Shown here piece by piece: positions 24,697 through 35,200 of a stretch of DNA of 64,000 nucleotides. The DNA is from Calothrix sp. PCC 7507. Its GTDB lineage: Bacteria; Cyanobacteriota; Cyanobacteriia; Cyanobacteriales; Nostocaceae. The stretch lies in assembly GCF_000316575.1 (NCBI RefSeq), contig NC_019682.1, positions 806,001 to 870,000 of the forward strand. The letters are read 5' to 3'. The stretch's first letter is position 1. Every line of letters begins with the position of its first letter. A program made the position numbers and the translations under genes. The notes under the pieces are model-generated. The model ran no database searches. It had not been told where the DNA came from and saw only the letters and a program-made list of their open reading frames with translations.

Positions 24697-25032
24697 ATGA
24701 GTAAGGGTGTAATCACCATAACTGATGCTGAGTTTGAAACTGAAGTTTTGACATCCGATCGACCAGTGTTAGTTTACTTTTGGGCTTCCTGGTGTGGCCC
24801 TTGTCAATTGATGGCGCCACTGATTAACTCTGCTGCTACTCAATACAGCGATCGCCTAAAAGTCGTTAAAATCGAAATTGACCCCAACCCCAAGACTGTG
24901 AAGCAGTACAGCGTAGAAGGTGTCCCCGCTCTCAGGCTCATTAAAGGGAAAGAATTGTTGGAATCTATAGAAGGGGTTATTGGCAAAGAAAAATTGCTCC
25001 AACTCTTAGATACGCATTTAACTAGTAATTAG
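24697..25032 (+). CDS. Thioredoxin-family protein
   Basis: A protein of 111 residues with the active site ASWCGPCQLM (about residues 29-38) and the cis-Pro loop EGVPAL (about 73-78), so it is a redox-active thioredoxin. The start at 24697 is preferred because GGAG lies 5 bases before it; the ATG at 24685 overlaps that site. Compared with canonical m-type thioredoxin the C-terminal half is more divergent (LRLIKGKELLESIEGVIGKE), so it may be a specialised paralogue. It is flanked by STRR on both sides. Confidence 0.88.
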   Translation: MSKGVITITDAEFETEVLTSDRPVLVYFWASWCGPCQLMAPLINSAATQYSDRLKVVKIEIDPNPKTVKQYSVEGVPALRLIKGKELLESIEGVIGKEKLLQLLDTHLTSN

Positions 25033-25106
25033 TCAAAAGTCAAAAGTCAAAAGTAATGACTCTTGACCATTGACTCTTGACCATTGACTCTTGACTTTTG
25101 ACAAAC

Positions 25107-26327
25107 ATGCAATTTGCACAGCGTTTACAACCCCTGCAATCTAATGTATTCGCCGACATGGACAGAGCCAAAGCAGTGGCTTTGGCAAATGGTCGGCATT
25201 TAATCGATCTGTCGCTGGGATCTTCTGATTTGCCAGCCGAGGCGCACGTTATTGAGGCGATCGCCCACTCTCTTCATGATCCGAGTACCCACGGCTACTT
25301 ACTGTTTAACGGCACGCGAGCATTTCGCCAAGCTGTAGCCCACTGGTATGAACAAAAATTTGGCATCAGAGTCAACCCAGAAACGGAAGTACTGCCCCTC
25401 ATTGGTTCCCAAGAGGGTACTGCCCATTTACCCCTAGCATTGCTCAATCCAGGGGATTTTGCCCTATTACTCGATCCGGGCTACCCCTCCCATGCTGGAG
25501 GAGTCCACCTAGCCAGTGGTCAAATCTACCCGATGCCGCTGCTGGCAGAAAATGGCTTTTTACCAGTATTTGCTGATATTCCCACCCCAGTCTTAGCCCA
25601 GTCGCGAATGATGGTGTTAAGCTACCCCCACAATCCCACTGCGGCGATCGCTCCTTTATCTTTCTTCCAAGAGGCTGTCGCCTTTTGTCAAGAACACAAT
25701 ATCGTTCTGGTTCACGATTTCCCCTACGTAGATTTGGTATTTACAGAGAATGGGAAAGAGTCTTCCTCCATCCCCCTGCCCCCTACTCCCTGCCCCCTTT
25801 CCTCTTCCCTTGTCCCCTCAATTCTGCAAGCTGACCCAGATAAAAGCGTCTCAATTGAATTCTTCACCCTTTCCAAGTCCTATAATATGGGCGGCTTCCG
25901 CATTGGCTACGCTATCGGTAACGCCGAGTTAATTCATGCCCTACGTCAAGTAAAAGCAGCTGTTGATTTTAATCAGTATCGCGGGATTTTGAATGGGGCG
26001 ATCGCTGCCTTGACTGGACCCCAAGCAAGCGTCACAAGTGCCGTTAATACCTTCCGTCAACGTCGTGATACCTTCATTACCGCTTTACACCGCATAGGCT
26101 GGCACGTTCCTACTCCCAATGCCACGATGTATATTTGGGCCAAATTGCCCTCATCGTGGAGTCAGAATTCTATGGAATTTTGCACCCAGCTAGTCAAGCA
26201 AACTGGTGTCGCAGCTTCTCCTGGTGCTGGCTTTGGTAAATTTGGAGAGGGATATGTGCGTTTTGCCTTGGTGCATGAGCCATCGGTGTTAGAAACCGCT
26301 GTTGAGAGAATTGCTGAATTCCTCTAG
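25107..26327 (+). CDS. Class I/II aminotransferase (LL-DAP/aspartate-aminotransferase-like) with an inserted repeat peptide
   Basis: A 406-residue fold-type I PLP aminotransferase. The PLP lysine lies in TLSKSYNMGGFRIGYAIG (about residue 257), and the conserved Asn-Pro is in SYPHNPTAA. The ATG at 25107 is preferred to a TTG three codons earlier. An unusual feature lies at about residues 215-238 (25750-25822): a Ser/Pro/Leu-rich stretch, SSSIPLPPTPCPLSSSLVPS, encoded by CCCCCTGCCCC-type repeats. It sits in a surface loop between the segments VHDFPYVDLVF and DKSVSIEFFTLSKSY. The substrate is not certain; the family includes LL-diaminopimelate aminotransferase-like and alanine or aspartate aminotransferases. 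Confidence 0.85.
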   Translation: MQFAQRLQPLQSNVFADMDRAKAVALANGRHLIDLSLGSSDLPAEAHVIEAIAHSLHDPSTHGYLLFNGTRAFRQAVAHWYEQKFGIRVNPETEVLPLIGSQEGTAHLPLALLNPGDFALLLDPGYPSHAGGVHLASGQIYPMPLLAENGFLPVFADIPTPVLAQSRMMVLSYPHNPTAAIAPLSFFQEAVAFCQEHNIVLVHDFPYVDLVFTENGKESSSIPLPPTPCPLSSSLVPSILQADPDKSVSIEFFTLSKSYNMGGFRIGYAIGNAELIHALRQVKAAVDFNQYRGILNGAIAALTGPQASVTSAVNTFRQRRDTFITALHRIGWHVPTPNATMYIWAKLPSSWSQNSMEFCTQLVKQTGVAASPGAGFGKFGEGYVRFALVHEPSVLETAVERIAEFL

Positions 26328-27100
26328 GGATAAATTCAGCAAAATCTTGATACACATACAAGGCTTTGTAGGGGCGTAGCTTGCTTCTTCGTCAGAAGTA
26401 CGGTTGTTCGCCCTAATACCTATCTGTCGCACTCTTTTTTCAAAGTGGGATATTAACGGGTTTCCCGACTTGAGCAAAGTGGTGTAAAACGTATGTCGGG
26501 TAAGCGTTGCAGCTCAATTTGACACTAATGACAATCGTTTGCCCCGACAGCGTGTATTTTTACTTAAGTCCTTTTCTTGTTGGCACAATATTGACTTTGT
26601 GCCTGTAAATGCTTTTTTGTAACTTAAGCTACGATATAAATTGAGTATTTCAAGTATTTATACATAGAAGACAATCAGAAAATTCATGATTTTTTTATTG
26701 AGAATATACAAACACTTTACCTAATCTAGCCTGCCAATTTTGTAGACTTGACTTGTATAGTCAGATACCAAAAACTAAAACAAGCTGGCTCGAAGACTTG
26801 GGTTGTATACTCAGCTACTTGAAATCCACTGTATTTGATTCTGTGGTTGGCGAATTCTAAGAATAAGCCAACTATTCATTACCATAAATACAACAAAAAT
26901 AAGCTAAAGAAAATATTAATTTTTAAATAATTTTATATTTTAAGATAATATTATTAATCAGAGGAAAACAATTTAATTTAATCTATTAATGTTTTTCCTC
27001 TAATGCATGAACGGATTTTATATTCATTTAAAAGTTCCTATAATAATAGTTTGAAAGTTTGATAGAGTTTTTGAATTTTGACATCAGATGATAGGTAAAA
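26328..27100. other. Long noncoding gap with dispersed repeats and an AT-rich promoter region
   Basis: The first 200 bases hold repeat fragments: a GCGTAGCTTGCTTCTTCGTC type at about 26374, CGGGTTTCCCGACTTGAGC at 26458-26476, and the second copy of the 41-bp repeat at 26484-26524. From about 26620 to 27100 the DNA is AT-rich and probably carries the promoter of the response-regulator gene. I see no gene. Confidence 0.6.
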
Positions 27101-27520
27101 ATGACAGTACGATTACTCTCTCTAAATCAGCAATTACAGTCGCAGCAAATTAGACGAATTTTGCTAATTGAAGATAATGATGTCAATAGGATGTTATTGA
27201 GTGATTATCTTAGTTACTGCGGATACAATGTTCAAAGTTTATCAAACGGCTCTACTTTGTTCTTGACTATAGAAAAATTTCAGCCCGATTTGATATTATT
27301 GGACTTAAAATTGCCAGACATTGATGGTTATTTATTGCTAGAACAGATCCAACAAAAACCAGACTTTACTAGGATACCTGTTATTGTAGTTTCAGCTTTT
27401 GCTTTTAAGGCAGATCAAGAAAGAGCTATAAGTCTGGGGGCTTGCCGCTACTTTGTTAAACCTGTTAATCTCAACGATTTAATATTAACAATTGAAGAAG
27501 AATTAGCCTCCTATCAGTGA
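27101..27520 (+). CDS. Stand-alone response-regulator receiver protein
   Basis: A 139-residue single-domain CheY-like receiver. The acidic pocket is EDND near residue 24, the phosphoacceptor Asp is in PDLILLDLKLPD (about residue 67), the Ser/Thr switch is in VVVSAF, and the lysine is in YFVKPVN. There is no output domain, so it should relay phosphate or act by protein contact. No histidine-kinase gene is adjacent; the nearest is the permease-kinase fusion 5 kb away. It has a long AT-rich upstream region. Confidence 0.9.
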   Translation: MTVRLLSLNQQLQSQQIRRILLIEDNDVNRMLLSDYLSYCGYNVQSLSNGSTLFLTIEKFQPDLILLDLKLPDIDGYLLLEQIQQKPDFTRIPVIVVSAFAFKADQERAISLGACRYFVKPVNLNDLILTIEEELASYQ

Positions 27521-27529
27521 TAAAGGTTT

Positions 27530-27724
27530 CTAATTTTCATCGAACTTTTCAACTTTTTGGTTACTAATAAACTCTTCCACACTTTCACTGAGGTTGTGTA
27601 CATAGCTACCAACTTCGGAAATTTTGCGTTGTACTTGTACTAATAATAAAACCGCCGTTTGTAATTCGTTTAGTGTTTCATCCATAGCTGCACGGTATTG
27701 TGATTCAAATTCATTTATATTCAT
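27530..27724 (-). CDS. Small conserved helical protein
   Basis: A 64-residue, almost wholly helical, acidic protein (MNINEFESQYRAAMDETLNE and so on) with a regular heptad-like pattern and no membrane segment. It converges on the receiver gene with 9 bases between the stops. I do not recognise a family; codon use and composition look genuine. The tight convergent arrangement may simply be compact packing. Confidence 0.6.
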   Translation of the reverse strand: MNINEFESQYRAAMDETLNELQTAVLLLVQVQRKISEVGSYVHNLSESVEEFISNQKVEKFDEN

Positions 27725-28252
27725 ATAGTTGTCATTTTATCGATTTCTGGCTTTACGGTTTCAATCATATTCAATAGCTTGAACTTAATAAATCCGTTGA
27801 TTCGCTTAATCTTTGCTGTTGAGTGGAAAATCCGGAAGATTGCGCTGATCAAGAATTCAGACTATGACAACTTTATATCTAGAAAAACAGTTATTTAATA
27901 AGTCTGGAAGTAAATGAAATCTGTTGCAACTAACCTACTACCAAGAGTTTATCAGGTATTGTGTCCTAATTATACAGCTGTTTAAAATATGCAAAAGCTT
28001 AGTTTTGATAGAGTTTTACTCCGATAAGTAGCCACAATATGAGGACTGCTTTAAACAAAAAACTATATAAAATCTGTAATAACATAAATAATGCATGATG
28101 CTCCTCGATTAACAAGGGGCTAATGTAGAGACAACATCTCTCACGGGGATCGACTTGATATTCACTTAATAATGACCGAGCTGATCAACACAGAAAACTT
28201 ATTTTCTTTAAAATAGGGATAGGTGGATTTGTAAAATTACCTAACTTTAGAT
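27725..28252. other. Noncoding gap upstream of uvrC
   Basis: Mostly AT-rich sequence with no recognisable repeat family or RNA gene. The uvrC promoter should lie in its last part; TAAAATAGGG near 28209 is a possible -10 region. Confidence 0.5.
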
Positions 28253-30133
28253 GTGACAAAATCTGCTCCCACGCTAACGCTCGTTAAAAACCTAGAACGA
28301 TTGGAAACCCGTTTAGCTGAAATTCCGCCGGAACCAGGGGTTTATTTCATGAGGGATGTGAGCGATCGCATTATCTATATAGGTAAGTCGCGAAAGTTGC
28401 GATCGCGTGTGCGTTCCTATTTCCGGGATGGATATAACAAGACGGAACGGATAGCCACAATGGTGAAACAGGTGGCTGAAATTGAATTCATCGTCACCGA
28501 TACTGAAGCGGAAGCCTTGGCGTTAGAAGCCAACTTGATTAAGCAGCATCAGCCATACTTCAACGTGCTACTCAAGGATGATAAGAAATATCCCTATGTT
28601 TGCATTACTTGGTCAGAAAAGTATCCACGCATTTTTATCACCCGCAAACGCCAATTAGGCAAAGAAAAGGATAAATTTTACGGCCCTTATACGGATTCTG
28701 GTCTACTACGCGAAATATTACGAATTTGCAAGCGGATTTTTACACTCCGACAACGACCTCAACCACTATTCAAAGATCGTCCTTGCTTGAATTATGACAT
28801 GGGACGCTGTCCGGGTGTGTGTCAACAGCTGATTTCACCAGAAGAATACCGCAAAACTGTACAAAAAGTAGCGATGGTTTTTCAAGGACGAACCCACGAA
28901 CTGATTGAGATTTTGACTCAACAAATGCAAACAGCTGCTGAGGAACTCAATTTTGAGTCAGCAGCACGGATTCGCGATCAAATTGTCGGCTTAAAGTCGC
29001 TGACAGCAGATCAAAAAGTTTCCTTACCAGATGATACGGTTTCACGGGATGCAATTGCTCTGGCTGCTGATGATCAACATGCCTTTATTCAATTGTTCCA
29101 GATTCGCGCTGGTCAATTGGTGGGACGCTTGGCATTCGTGGCGGATGCTCACGCCGAGCCTGGAGCTATTTTACAACGAGTTTTAGAAGAACATTATCAA
29201 ACTGCCGACGCCGTGGAAATTCCCGCAGAAATTTTGGTGCAGCATGAGTTACCAGATGGGGAAATATTGGCTGATGTTTTAAGTGCGCGGAAAGGGAGAA
29301 AAGTGACGATTTTGGCTCCCCAGCGCCAAACTAAGGCAGAATTAATTGAGATGGTAGAGCGAAATGCTCAGTATGAATTGCAAAGAATGCAAAAATTGGG
29401 CGATCGCAATTCACAAGCAATGCAAGATTTAGCCACAATTCTTGATCTACCAGATTTAATAGTCCACCGCATCGAAGGTTATGATATCTCCCACATCCAA
29501 GGCTCAAACGCTGTAGCTTCTCAAGTTGTGTTTATCGACGGTTTACCCGCTAAACAGCACTATCGCCACTACAAAATTAAAAATCCCACAGTCACCATCG
29601 GACACTCAGATGATTTCGCGAGTCTTGCGGAAGTGATTGGGCGGCGTTTTCGCAAGTATATTGAAGATCCGCAATTGTCACGAGCGGGGAATCCTGATTG
29701 GCCTGATTTAATCATGATTGATGGCGGTAAAGGTCAGTTATCATCTGTTGTGGCTGTCTTGCAAGAAATGAATTTATTAGCAGACTTGCGTGTCATTAGT
29801 TTAGCCAAGCAGCGAGAAGAGATTTTTTTACCGGGAGAATCCCAACCTTTAAAAACTGAGTCTGAACAACCGGGGGTACAGTTGTTGCGACGATTGCGGG
29901 ATGAAGCACACCGATTTGCTGTGAATTTCCATCGACAGCAACGCAGTGATAAATTAAAGCGATCGCGTTTAGATGAAATTCCTGGGTTGGGACATCATCG
30001 ACAAAAGCAGTTGTTAGGACATTTTCGCTCTGTTGATTACATTCGGCAAGCAACGCCAACACAAATATCTGAAGTCCCGGGAATTGGCCCGCGTTTGGCT
30101 CAAGAGATTTACGATTATTTTCATCCTGCTTAA
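28253..30133 (+). CDS. uvrC: Excinuclease ABC subunit C
   Basis: A 626-residue nuclease that makes both incisions in nucleotide excision repair after UvrAB damage recognition. The domains in order are the GIY-YIG nuclease ([19 protein letters not shown], about residues 28-46), a Cys-rich segment ([13 protein letters not shown], about 180-192), the UVR motif (about 207-242), the RNase H-like endonuclease ([11 protein letters not shown] and MIDGGKGQL) and tandem helix-hairpin-helix motifs ([13 protein letters not shown] and [13 protein letters not shown]). Translation starts at GTG 28253; the overlapping ATG at 28251 is immediately followed by a stop. A terminator hairpin follows 25 bases after the stop. 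Confidence 0.95.
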   Translation: MTKSAPTLTLVKNLERLETRLAEIPPEPGVYFMRDVSDRIIYIGKSRKLRSRVRSYFRDGYNKTERIATMVKQVAEIEFIVTDTEAEALALEANLIKQHQPYFNVLLKDDKKYPYVCITWSEKYPRIFITRKRQLGKEKDKFYGPYTDSGLLREILRICKRIFTLRQRPQPLFKDRPCLNYDMGRCPGVCQQLISPEEYRKTVQKVAMVFQGRTHELIEILTQQMQTAAEELNFESAARIRDQIVGLKSLTADQKVSLPDDTVSRDAIALAADDQHAFIQLFQIRAGQLVGRLAFVADAHAEPGAILQRVLEEHYQTADAVEIPAEILVQHELPDGEILADVLSARKGRKVTILAPQRQTKAELIEMVERNAQYELQRMQKLGDRNSQAMQDLATILDLPDLIVHRIEGYDISHIQGSNAVASQVVFIDGLPAKQHYRHYKIKNPTVTIGHSDDFASLAEVIGRRFRKYIEDPQLSRAGNPDWPDLIMIDGGKGQLSSVVAVLQEMNLLADLRVISLAKQREEIFLPGESQPLKTESEQPGVQLLRRLRDEAHRFAVNFHRQQRSDKLKRSRLDEIPGLGHHRQKQLLGHFRSVDYIRQATPTQISEVPGIGPRLAQEIYDYFHPA

Positions 30134-30157
30134 AGTCTGACACGAAGGATACTTGAG

Positions 30158-30186
30158 ATCCCCGACTTCTTAAAGAAATCGGGGAT
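30158..30186 (+). terminator. Hairpin terminator after uvrC
   Basis: ATCCCCGACTTCT and AGAAATCGGGGAT form a stem around TAA, with one mismatch. The same hairpin core (ATCCCCGACTTCTCAAAGAA) lies inside the MITE at 49667-49782, so the terminator may derive from a mobile repeat. Confidence 0.65.
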
Positions 30187-30583
30187 ATTGTTGCATATAA
30201 AAATTAAGTAAATCTTAAGATGAATATTTTGTTGCCAAATATACAGTATTTTGTGGATTTTATTTTTTTAATATCAATATAGACTTTTCCTAAAAATAGC
30301 TATAACTAGGGTTATCTCAAGGTATTACTTATGGGGATCAGTAAATCCCTAAGTAACAGATATATTAAAAAATATTTTATATATCTAAAGTAGGATAGCC
30401 ATTGAGTATAAATGTATAAGATAATGAATTATAGGTATAGCATATCGATTTTTTCAAACTTAGTTTTTGTTTAAAGTAATTAGTCAATAAGATGGCTTTT
30501 GATGAAGCTTTGCTAAATTAAAATATTGGCTAATTGGGTTTCAGTTTTTCTCATAAAAAATCATTACATCCAGGGATTATAAA
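30187..30583. other. AT-rich noncoding gap
   Basis: About 400 bases of AT-rich sequence with no repeat, RNA gene or frame I can support. It should contain the promoter of the zinc-ribbon gene. Confidence 0.5.
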
Positions 30584-30763
30584 ATGCAGATAGTACAAAA
30601 AATTTGCTGTCCGAACTGTGGCAGTGAAGGAGAACGTTATTATATTTCTGATAGTCAAATAACTCGGACACAATGCTCCACTTGCGACTATTTAATGATT
30701 ACTTGCACTCGCACTGGTAAAGTCATTGAAGCTTACGCTCCAGGGATTTTTGCTAAAAGGTAA
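30584..30763 (+). CDS. Zinc-ribbon microprotein (59 residues)
   Basis: A short protein with two CxxC pairs, CPNCGS (residues 9-14) and CSTCDY (31-36), which should bind one zinc ion. It then has the conserved tail CTRTGKVIEAYAPGIF. It is followed by its own strong terminator. Similar small cyanobacterial proteins are often mislabelled as PriA helicase in databases; this one is far too short for that. The function is unknown. Confidence 0.8.
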   Translation: MQIVQKICCPNCGSEGERYYISDSQITRTQCSTCDYLMITCTRTGKVIEAYAPGIFAKR

Positions 30764-30786
30764 TTTGGCGCGGGAATGAAATAGAC

Positions 30787-30810
30787 AAAGGGCGGGGTTT
30801 TCCCGCCTTT
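30787..30810 (+). terminator. Intrinsic terminator of the zinc-ribbon gene
   Basis: AAAGGGCGGG and CCCGCCTTT pair around GTTTT, 24 bases after the stop codon. The stem is strong and ends in a T triplet. Confidence 0.75.
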
Positions 30811-30928
30811 ACAAGAATAATTTGTATGTCATGCAATTGTGAAAAGCTATAAACCACAGACAAACACTAATTTATCTGTGGTTTGAATCATCAAACTTTC
30901 TGTGCAAAGGTGGGTGACTTGTTTTTCC

Positions 30929-32002
30929 CTATTGCCTTTCATTTGCTCTGAGTTGTCCACAAGCAGCATCTGCTTCTAAACCACGAGAATAGCGGACGCT
31001 AACAGCAATTTGTTGTTGCTTGAGGACATTGACAAAAGCTTGAATGCGATCGCTACTGGGGCGTTTATAATCTACCTCTTTGATGGGGTTGTAGGGAATC
31101 AGATTGACGTGATTTTGGAAGCCCCGCAGATGCTGCGCCAATTCCAATGCATGTTTTGGCAAATCGTTAACGCCAGCGAGGAGAACGTATTCAAAACTGA
31201 CACGCCGCCCCGTCATTTGTACATATTCCCGACATTCCGCGAGTAAATTTTCTAGAGGATAAGGGCGAGCGCTGGGGATGAGTCTTTCTCGTAGTGCTTG
31301 ATTAGAAGCGTGGAGACTGACGGCGAGGGTAATTTGTAAATGGTGTTCAGCGAGTTGACGAATGCGCGAGCGTATACCTACTGTAGAGACAGTTAGCGAT
31401 CTAGCTCCTATGCCGACATCTTGATTTAGCGATCGCAGAGATGCTAAGACATTATCAGTATTTAACAACGGTTCACCCATACCCATGAAGACCACATGGC
31501 TGACTCGTTGTTGAAAATCTTCTTGTACAGTCAAGACTTGATCGACAATTTCATGACAATCAAGGTTGCGTTGGTAGCCGCCTTTACCCGTGGCGCAGAA
31601 ATCACAACCCATTGGACAACCCACCTGACTAGAGACGCAAACTGTTAACCGTTTGGCGCTGGGGATACCAACAGTTTCAATAATTTGCCCATCTGCAAGT
31701 CGCAGGAGATACTTAACTGTGCCATCGGGTGCGACTGAGCGGTAGTGTAGAGTAGAGCGCCCGATGGGTACTTGGGCTAATTCTGCACGCCAATTTTTAG
31801 GGAAGACAGAGATATCACAGAGCGATCGCACACCCTTGTTATATATCCAATCATGCAGTTGCTTGCCTCTGTAAGCGGGTTGTCCCTGTTGCTGCACCCA
31901 AGCGGTTAACTCCGCCACAGTCGCACCTAGCAGGGGAGGAACAAGTTCTAATTTTTCTGGATTGGGTGAGTCAACCTGAGAGACAAGCGGATTAGCAGAC
32001 AT
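30929..32002 (-). CDS. rlmN: 23S rRNA (adenine2503-C2)-methyltransferase
   Basis: A 357-residue radical SAM enzyme that methylates C2 of A2503 in 23S rRNA, and A37 of some tRNAs. The cluster-binding cysteines are in [12 protein letters not shown] (about residues 129-140). The methyl-carrying Cys should be in the C-terminal segment AACGQL (about 349). The motifs GMGEPL and VSLHA are present, and length is normal. It is monocistronic; the next gene downstream is 120 bases beyond. Confidence 0.95.
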   Translation of the reverse strand: MSANPLVSQVDSPNPEKLELVPPLLGATVAELTAWVQQQGQPAYRGKQLHDWIYNKGVRSLCDISVFPKNWRAELAQVPIGRSTLHYRSVAPDGTVKYLLRLADGQIIETVGIPSAKRLTVCVSSQVGCPMGCDFCATGKGGYQRNLDCHEIVDQVLTVQEDFQQRVSHVVFMGMGEPLLNTDNVLASLRSLNQDVGIGARSLTVSTVGIRSRIRQLAEHHLQITLAVSLHASNQALRERLIPSARPYPLENLLAECREYVQMTGRRVSFEYVLLAGVNDLPKHALELAQHLRGFQNHVNLIPYNPIKEVDYKRPSSDRIQAFVNVLKQQQIAVSVRYSRGLEADAACGQLRANERQ

Positions 32003-32127
32003 AAGTAATGATGAATTGATGCTAGATATCTATCCTATAGCTTCTTGCTCAAGATTGGGCTTGATCAGAGGTAGGGGCAGAGAGGAAGATGAAGTTTCTC
32101 CCTGCTTTTTCACGCGGGAGCATTCTG

Positions 32128-35016
32128 CTAAATGGGAATTTCAATCCGAAATTCTGTTCCTTCTCCTGGTTCAGAGATACATTCTATTGTGCCGCCATGT
32201 TTCTCCACCACGATTTGATAGCTAATAGATAATCCCAAACCAGTACCTTTACCTATGGGTTTAGTTGTAAAGAAAGGGTCAAATAATTTCTGCTTGACTG
32301 CCTGTGTCATTCCTGGCCCATTATCTTTAATGCTGATGGTGACGTGATTAGTATTTTCTACTTGAGTCTGGATAATAATCCGACTAATATTTTCTTTAAT
32401 CTCTTCTCTAGTGCGCTCTTGATCGTACTGCTGCAAAGCATCAATTGCATTACTCAAGATATTCATAAATACCTGATTCATCTGTCCTGCATAGCATCTA
32501 ACTACAGGCAGAGCGCCATATTCTTTGATAATCTCAACTGCTGAATGACTATTTTTTGCCTGAAGACGATGCTGCAAAATCAATAGTGTACTATCAATAC
32601 CCTCATGAATATTTACAGGTTTCATATCTGCTTCGTCCAGTCGTGAGAAATTCCGTAAAGTCAGGACAATTTCACGGATACGTTCGGAGCCAATTTTCAT
32701 TGAGGATAAAGTTCTAGGTAAATCATTGATCAGAAATTCCAAGTCAATCTTTTGAATCCATGCTTGAATTTCCTTATTAGTTTGGGGATAATTTTGTTGA
32801 TAAAGTTTGACTAAAGCTAGTAAATCCTCAGTGTAATTATCTACATACATCAGGTTGCCATAGATAAAACTAACTGGGTTATTAATTTCATGGGCAACAC
32901 CTGCGACTAATTGACCCAGGGAAGACATTTTTTCAGTTTGAATTAATTGCGCTTGGGTTTTTTGTAAGTTGTGTAAAACAATCTCTAACTGTTGTGATTG
33001 TGCAGTAGCATTACAAGCAAGTTCTTCTTGGGTTTGCAAAGCTGTTTGTAATTCAGTTTCTGCCTGTTTGCGCTCAGTTACATCCCGCAAGATCACAATA
33101 TATTGTGTGATCAGTTGTTGAGAACGTTGGGAAATTGTGGCTTCAATAATGCGTAAATTTTGACCAGTTTCTAATATGTGTTCACTGCGATTTTGCCAGT
33201 GAATAGGATTCTCTGATAATTCTGGTAAAAATTTGTTGAGACTATACCCTAATAAATTATATGTATTGATTTCAAATAGTAACTCAGCGGCTGGATTTGC
33301 TTGATTAATTATCCCATTTTCATCTACTACTAAAATAGTATCGACGACAGTGTCGAGAGCAGTAATAAACAGATTTTCAGCATGTTTTCGGGCTTCATCA
33401 ATAGCAGCAACCTGTGGTAGGCTAGTCCAGCAAGCGATCGCCACACTCAAAAAAGCGATCGCAATCAGCAAAACTACAAATATATTCTTACTAGAATCAT
33501 TAAGATTATTATTTAAAATTCCCTTTACTAGCCAAGTGATGGTAGTAGTACCACAGACTAATAACAACAGGACTATTACTTGAGTGGCGACAAAATCTTG
33601 TTGGGGATTATAGGTTTGTGTACGTTCACTTTTGATCCACCAATCCGGACGAAATGGCCCCCAGGGAATCAGTTGGATGATAAAGTTGATCATCATAATA
33701 GCGATCGGCAATAGTACCCCCACAGTCCAATCTTGCCAACCCCAAGCCCCGCCACCCACAAGCAAAACAACAGCCTCCATCAAAAAAATCCCCAAAGACA
33801 ACCAGGGTGCTAACACCTCTGGATGCTTACGGCGTAACCACATTCCCAGATGAATGCACATCATCGCCACCACATAGCTAGTGCCAGTCACCATCACAAC
33901 ACGGGAGACATCTCCCCAAAGCAAACAGATGAGACTCAGCACCAAGGTGAATATCAAACTGGGTTGAAGTACACCACGGCGAGACACCACTGCAAACACA
34001 GGGGACAAATAACCATCAACAGCCAGTTGGTAAAATATCCGAGGAGAATTAGAAACTGCCGTTGCTGAACTGAGAAATACCCCACATACAATGAGAAAAG
34101 TCACTAAAACCGAAGCGGCTGTACCCCAAAATGGTGAAGCGGCTGCTAGTAGATTAGAGAAAGTATCACTCTCAATTTTTGCACCTGTATCTAGACGCAT
34201 CAACACCCAAGAACCACCCAAATAGACAATAGGAATTAGGACGGCGGTAAACTTGAGAAATCGCAAAGTTTCTCCAGGACTTTTGCTTTCGGAGACAAAT
34301 GAAGAAGCAGATTCACCAGCGTAAGCTCCATAAATAGCAATAAAAAACCACTTTGCCCAATCTACAAAATTCCACGATGTTGAATGCCAAGTTTCTACTG
34401 ATGGAAAAAACCCAGGACTACTTGGAGATAATGCTAACCAGCCCAAACCTTGGACGCAAAAGACAACTAAAAAGCCAATAGCTGGCAATACAAAAAATAA
34501 GTGTAAAATACTTGATGCGTGAATATTGCTAAAAGCTAAAATAAAGGGAATGGCAGTAAATACAACTTTCAATAAAGTTTCTGGACAAGCAATATGCAAA
34601 GGTGCTAACTGAGTCTTGAGTAAATCAGTTAGGATAATAGCATTAATCGGTGGTACAGATACCCAGCCCATGAGGTAGCCAATCGCCCCATAAGTAGCTA
34701 GATATGGATATTTTTTCAGTAATTTTGTAGTGTAGTTAGGTGTGCCTCCCGCTATATCTGGATAATGTGTTCCCAAGCGATGTACCTGCAAATTCAGCAA
34801 CATAGATATTAGTGCTGCTGGTAGCCAAACAAGCAAAGCTTTGGGGCCAAGGGCTAGATGTATACCTGGAGCAGTTCCCAACCACAACAGCAAACCACTA
34901 AGACTAAAGCCCCCAGTTTCTAAAGCACTTAAGGTGCGTTCTAGCCTTCTTGGCTTGAGGTTGTTCGGTTCATCCACACTAAACTGTAGATGCGGTGAGA
35001 TATTTCGATTCATCAA
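32128..35016 (-). CDS. Amino-acid-permease / PAS / histidine kinase fusion
   Basis: A 962-residue protein. Residues from about 28 to 530 form an APC-superfamily transporter-like region with about 12 or more membrane helices (for example LSGLLLWLGTAPGIHLALGP and AIYGAYAGESASSFV). A PAS domain follows (about 555-655, ILVVDENGIINQANPAAE), then a coiled coil. The kinase core has an H-box (GVAHEINNP, His about 709), an N-box (NQVFMNILSNAIDAL, about 845-859), a D/F-box (DNGPGM and FDPFFTT) and a G2-box (GKGTGLGLSI, about 924). It is complete and in frame, so this is a true fusion, probably sensing a transported amino acid or transport flux as CbrA-type kinases do. No response regulator gene is adjacent. 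Confidence 0.88.
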   Translation of the reverse strand: MMNRNISPHLQFSVDEPNNLKPRRLERTLSALETGGFSLSGLLLWLGTAPGIHLALGPKALLVWLPAALISMLLNLQVHRLGTHYPDIAGGTPNYTTKLLKKYPYLATYGAIGYLMGWVSVPPINAIILTDLLKTQLAPLHIACPETLLKVVFTAIPFILAFSNIHASSILHLFFVLPAIGFLVVFCVQGLGWLALSPSSPGFFPSVETWHSTSWNFVDWAKWFFIAIYGAYAGESASSFVSESKSPGETLRFLKFTAVLIPIVYLGGSWVLMRLDTGAKIESDTFSNLLAAASPFWGTAASVLVTFLIVCGVFLSSATAVSNSPRIFYQLAVDGYLSPVFAVVSRRGVLQPSLIFTLVLSLICLLWGDVSRVVMVTGTSYVVAMMCIHLGMWLRRKHPEVLAPWLSLGIFLMEAVVLLVGGGAWGWQDWTVGVLLPIAIMMINFIIQLIPWGPFRPDWWIKSERTQTYNPQQDFVATQVIVLLLLVCGTTTITWLVKGILNNNLNDSSKNIFVVLLIAIAFLSVAIACWTSLPQVAAIDEARKHAENLFITALDTVVDTILVVDENGIINQANPAAELLFEINTYNLLGYSLNKFLPELSENPIHWQNRSEHILETGQNLRIIEATISQRSQQLITQYIVILRDVTERKQAETELQTALQTQEELACNATAQSQQLEIVLHNLQKTQAQLIQTEKMSSLGQLVAGVAHEINNPVSFIYGNLMYVDNYTEDLLALVKLYQQNYPQTNKEIQAWIQKIDLEFLINDLPRTLSSMKIGSERIREIVLTLRNFSRLDEADMKPVNIHEGIDSTLLILQHRLQAKNSHSAVEIIKEYGALPVVRCYAGQMNQVFMNILSNAIDALQQYDQERTREEIKENISRIIIQTQVENTNHVTISIKDNGPGMTQAVKQKLFDPFFTTKPIGKGTGLGLSISYQIVVEKHGGTIECISEPGEGTEFRIEIPI

Positions 35017-35200
35017 GGATGTTTTAGCCTAATCAATTACAACCAAAATTAGCGAAGCTAAATTTTAACTTAGCTTCGCTTTACTTCTGTTGTAAGCGAA
35101 ATATCTAGCCAATGAGAATACTAGTCAGAAAACTTTCATAGTTTTAGAAGGAAGTATATTACTCATACTTTTGCTTGTATGAGTAGATTGGGCAGATAAA

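Noticed and set aside
24322-24719. Several overlapping open frames of 70-108 codons on both strands
   Set aside because: They exist because the tandem heptamers contain no stop codons; the encoded peptides are only repeats such as NPQSPIP and GDWGLGI.
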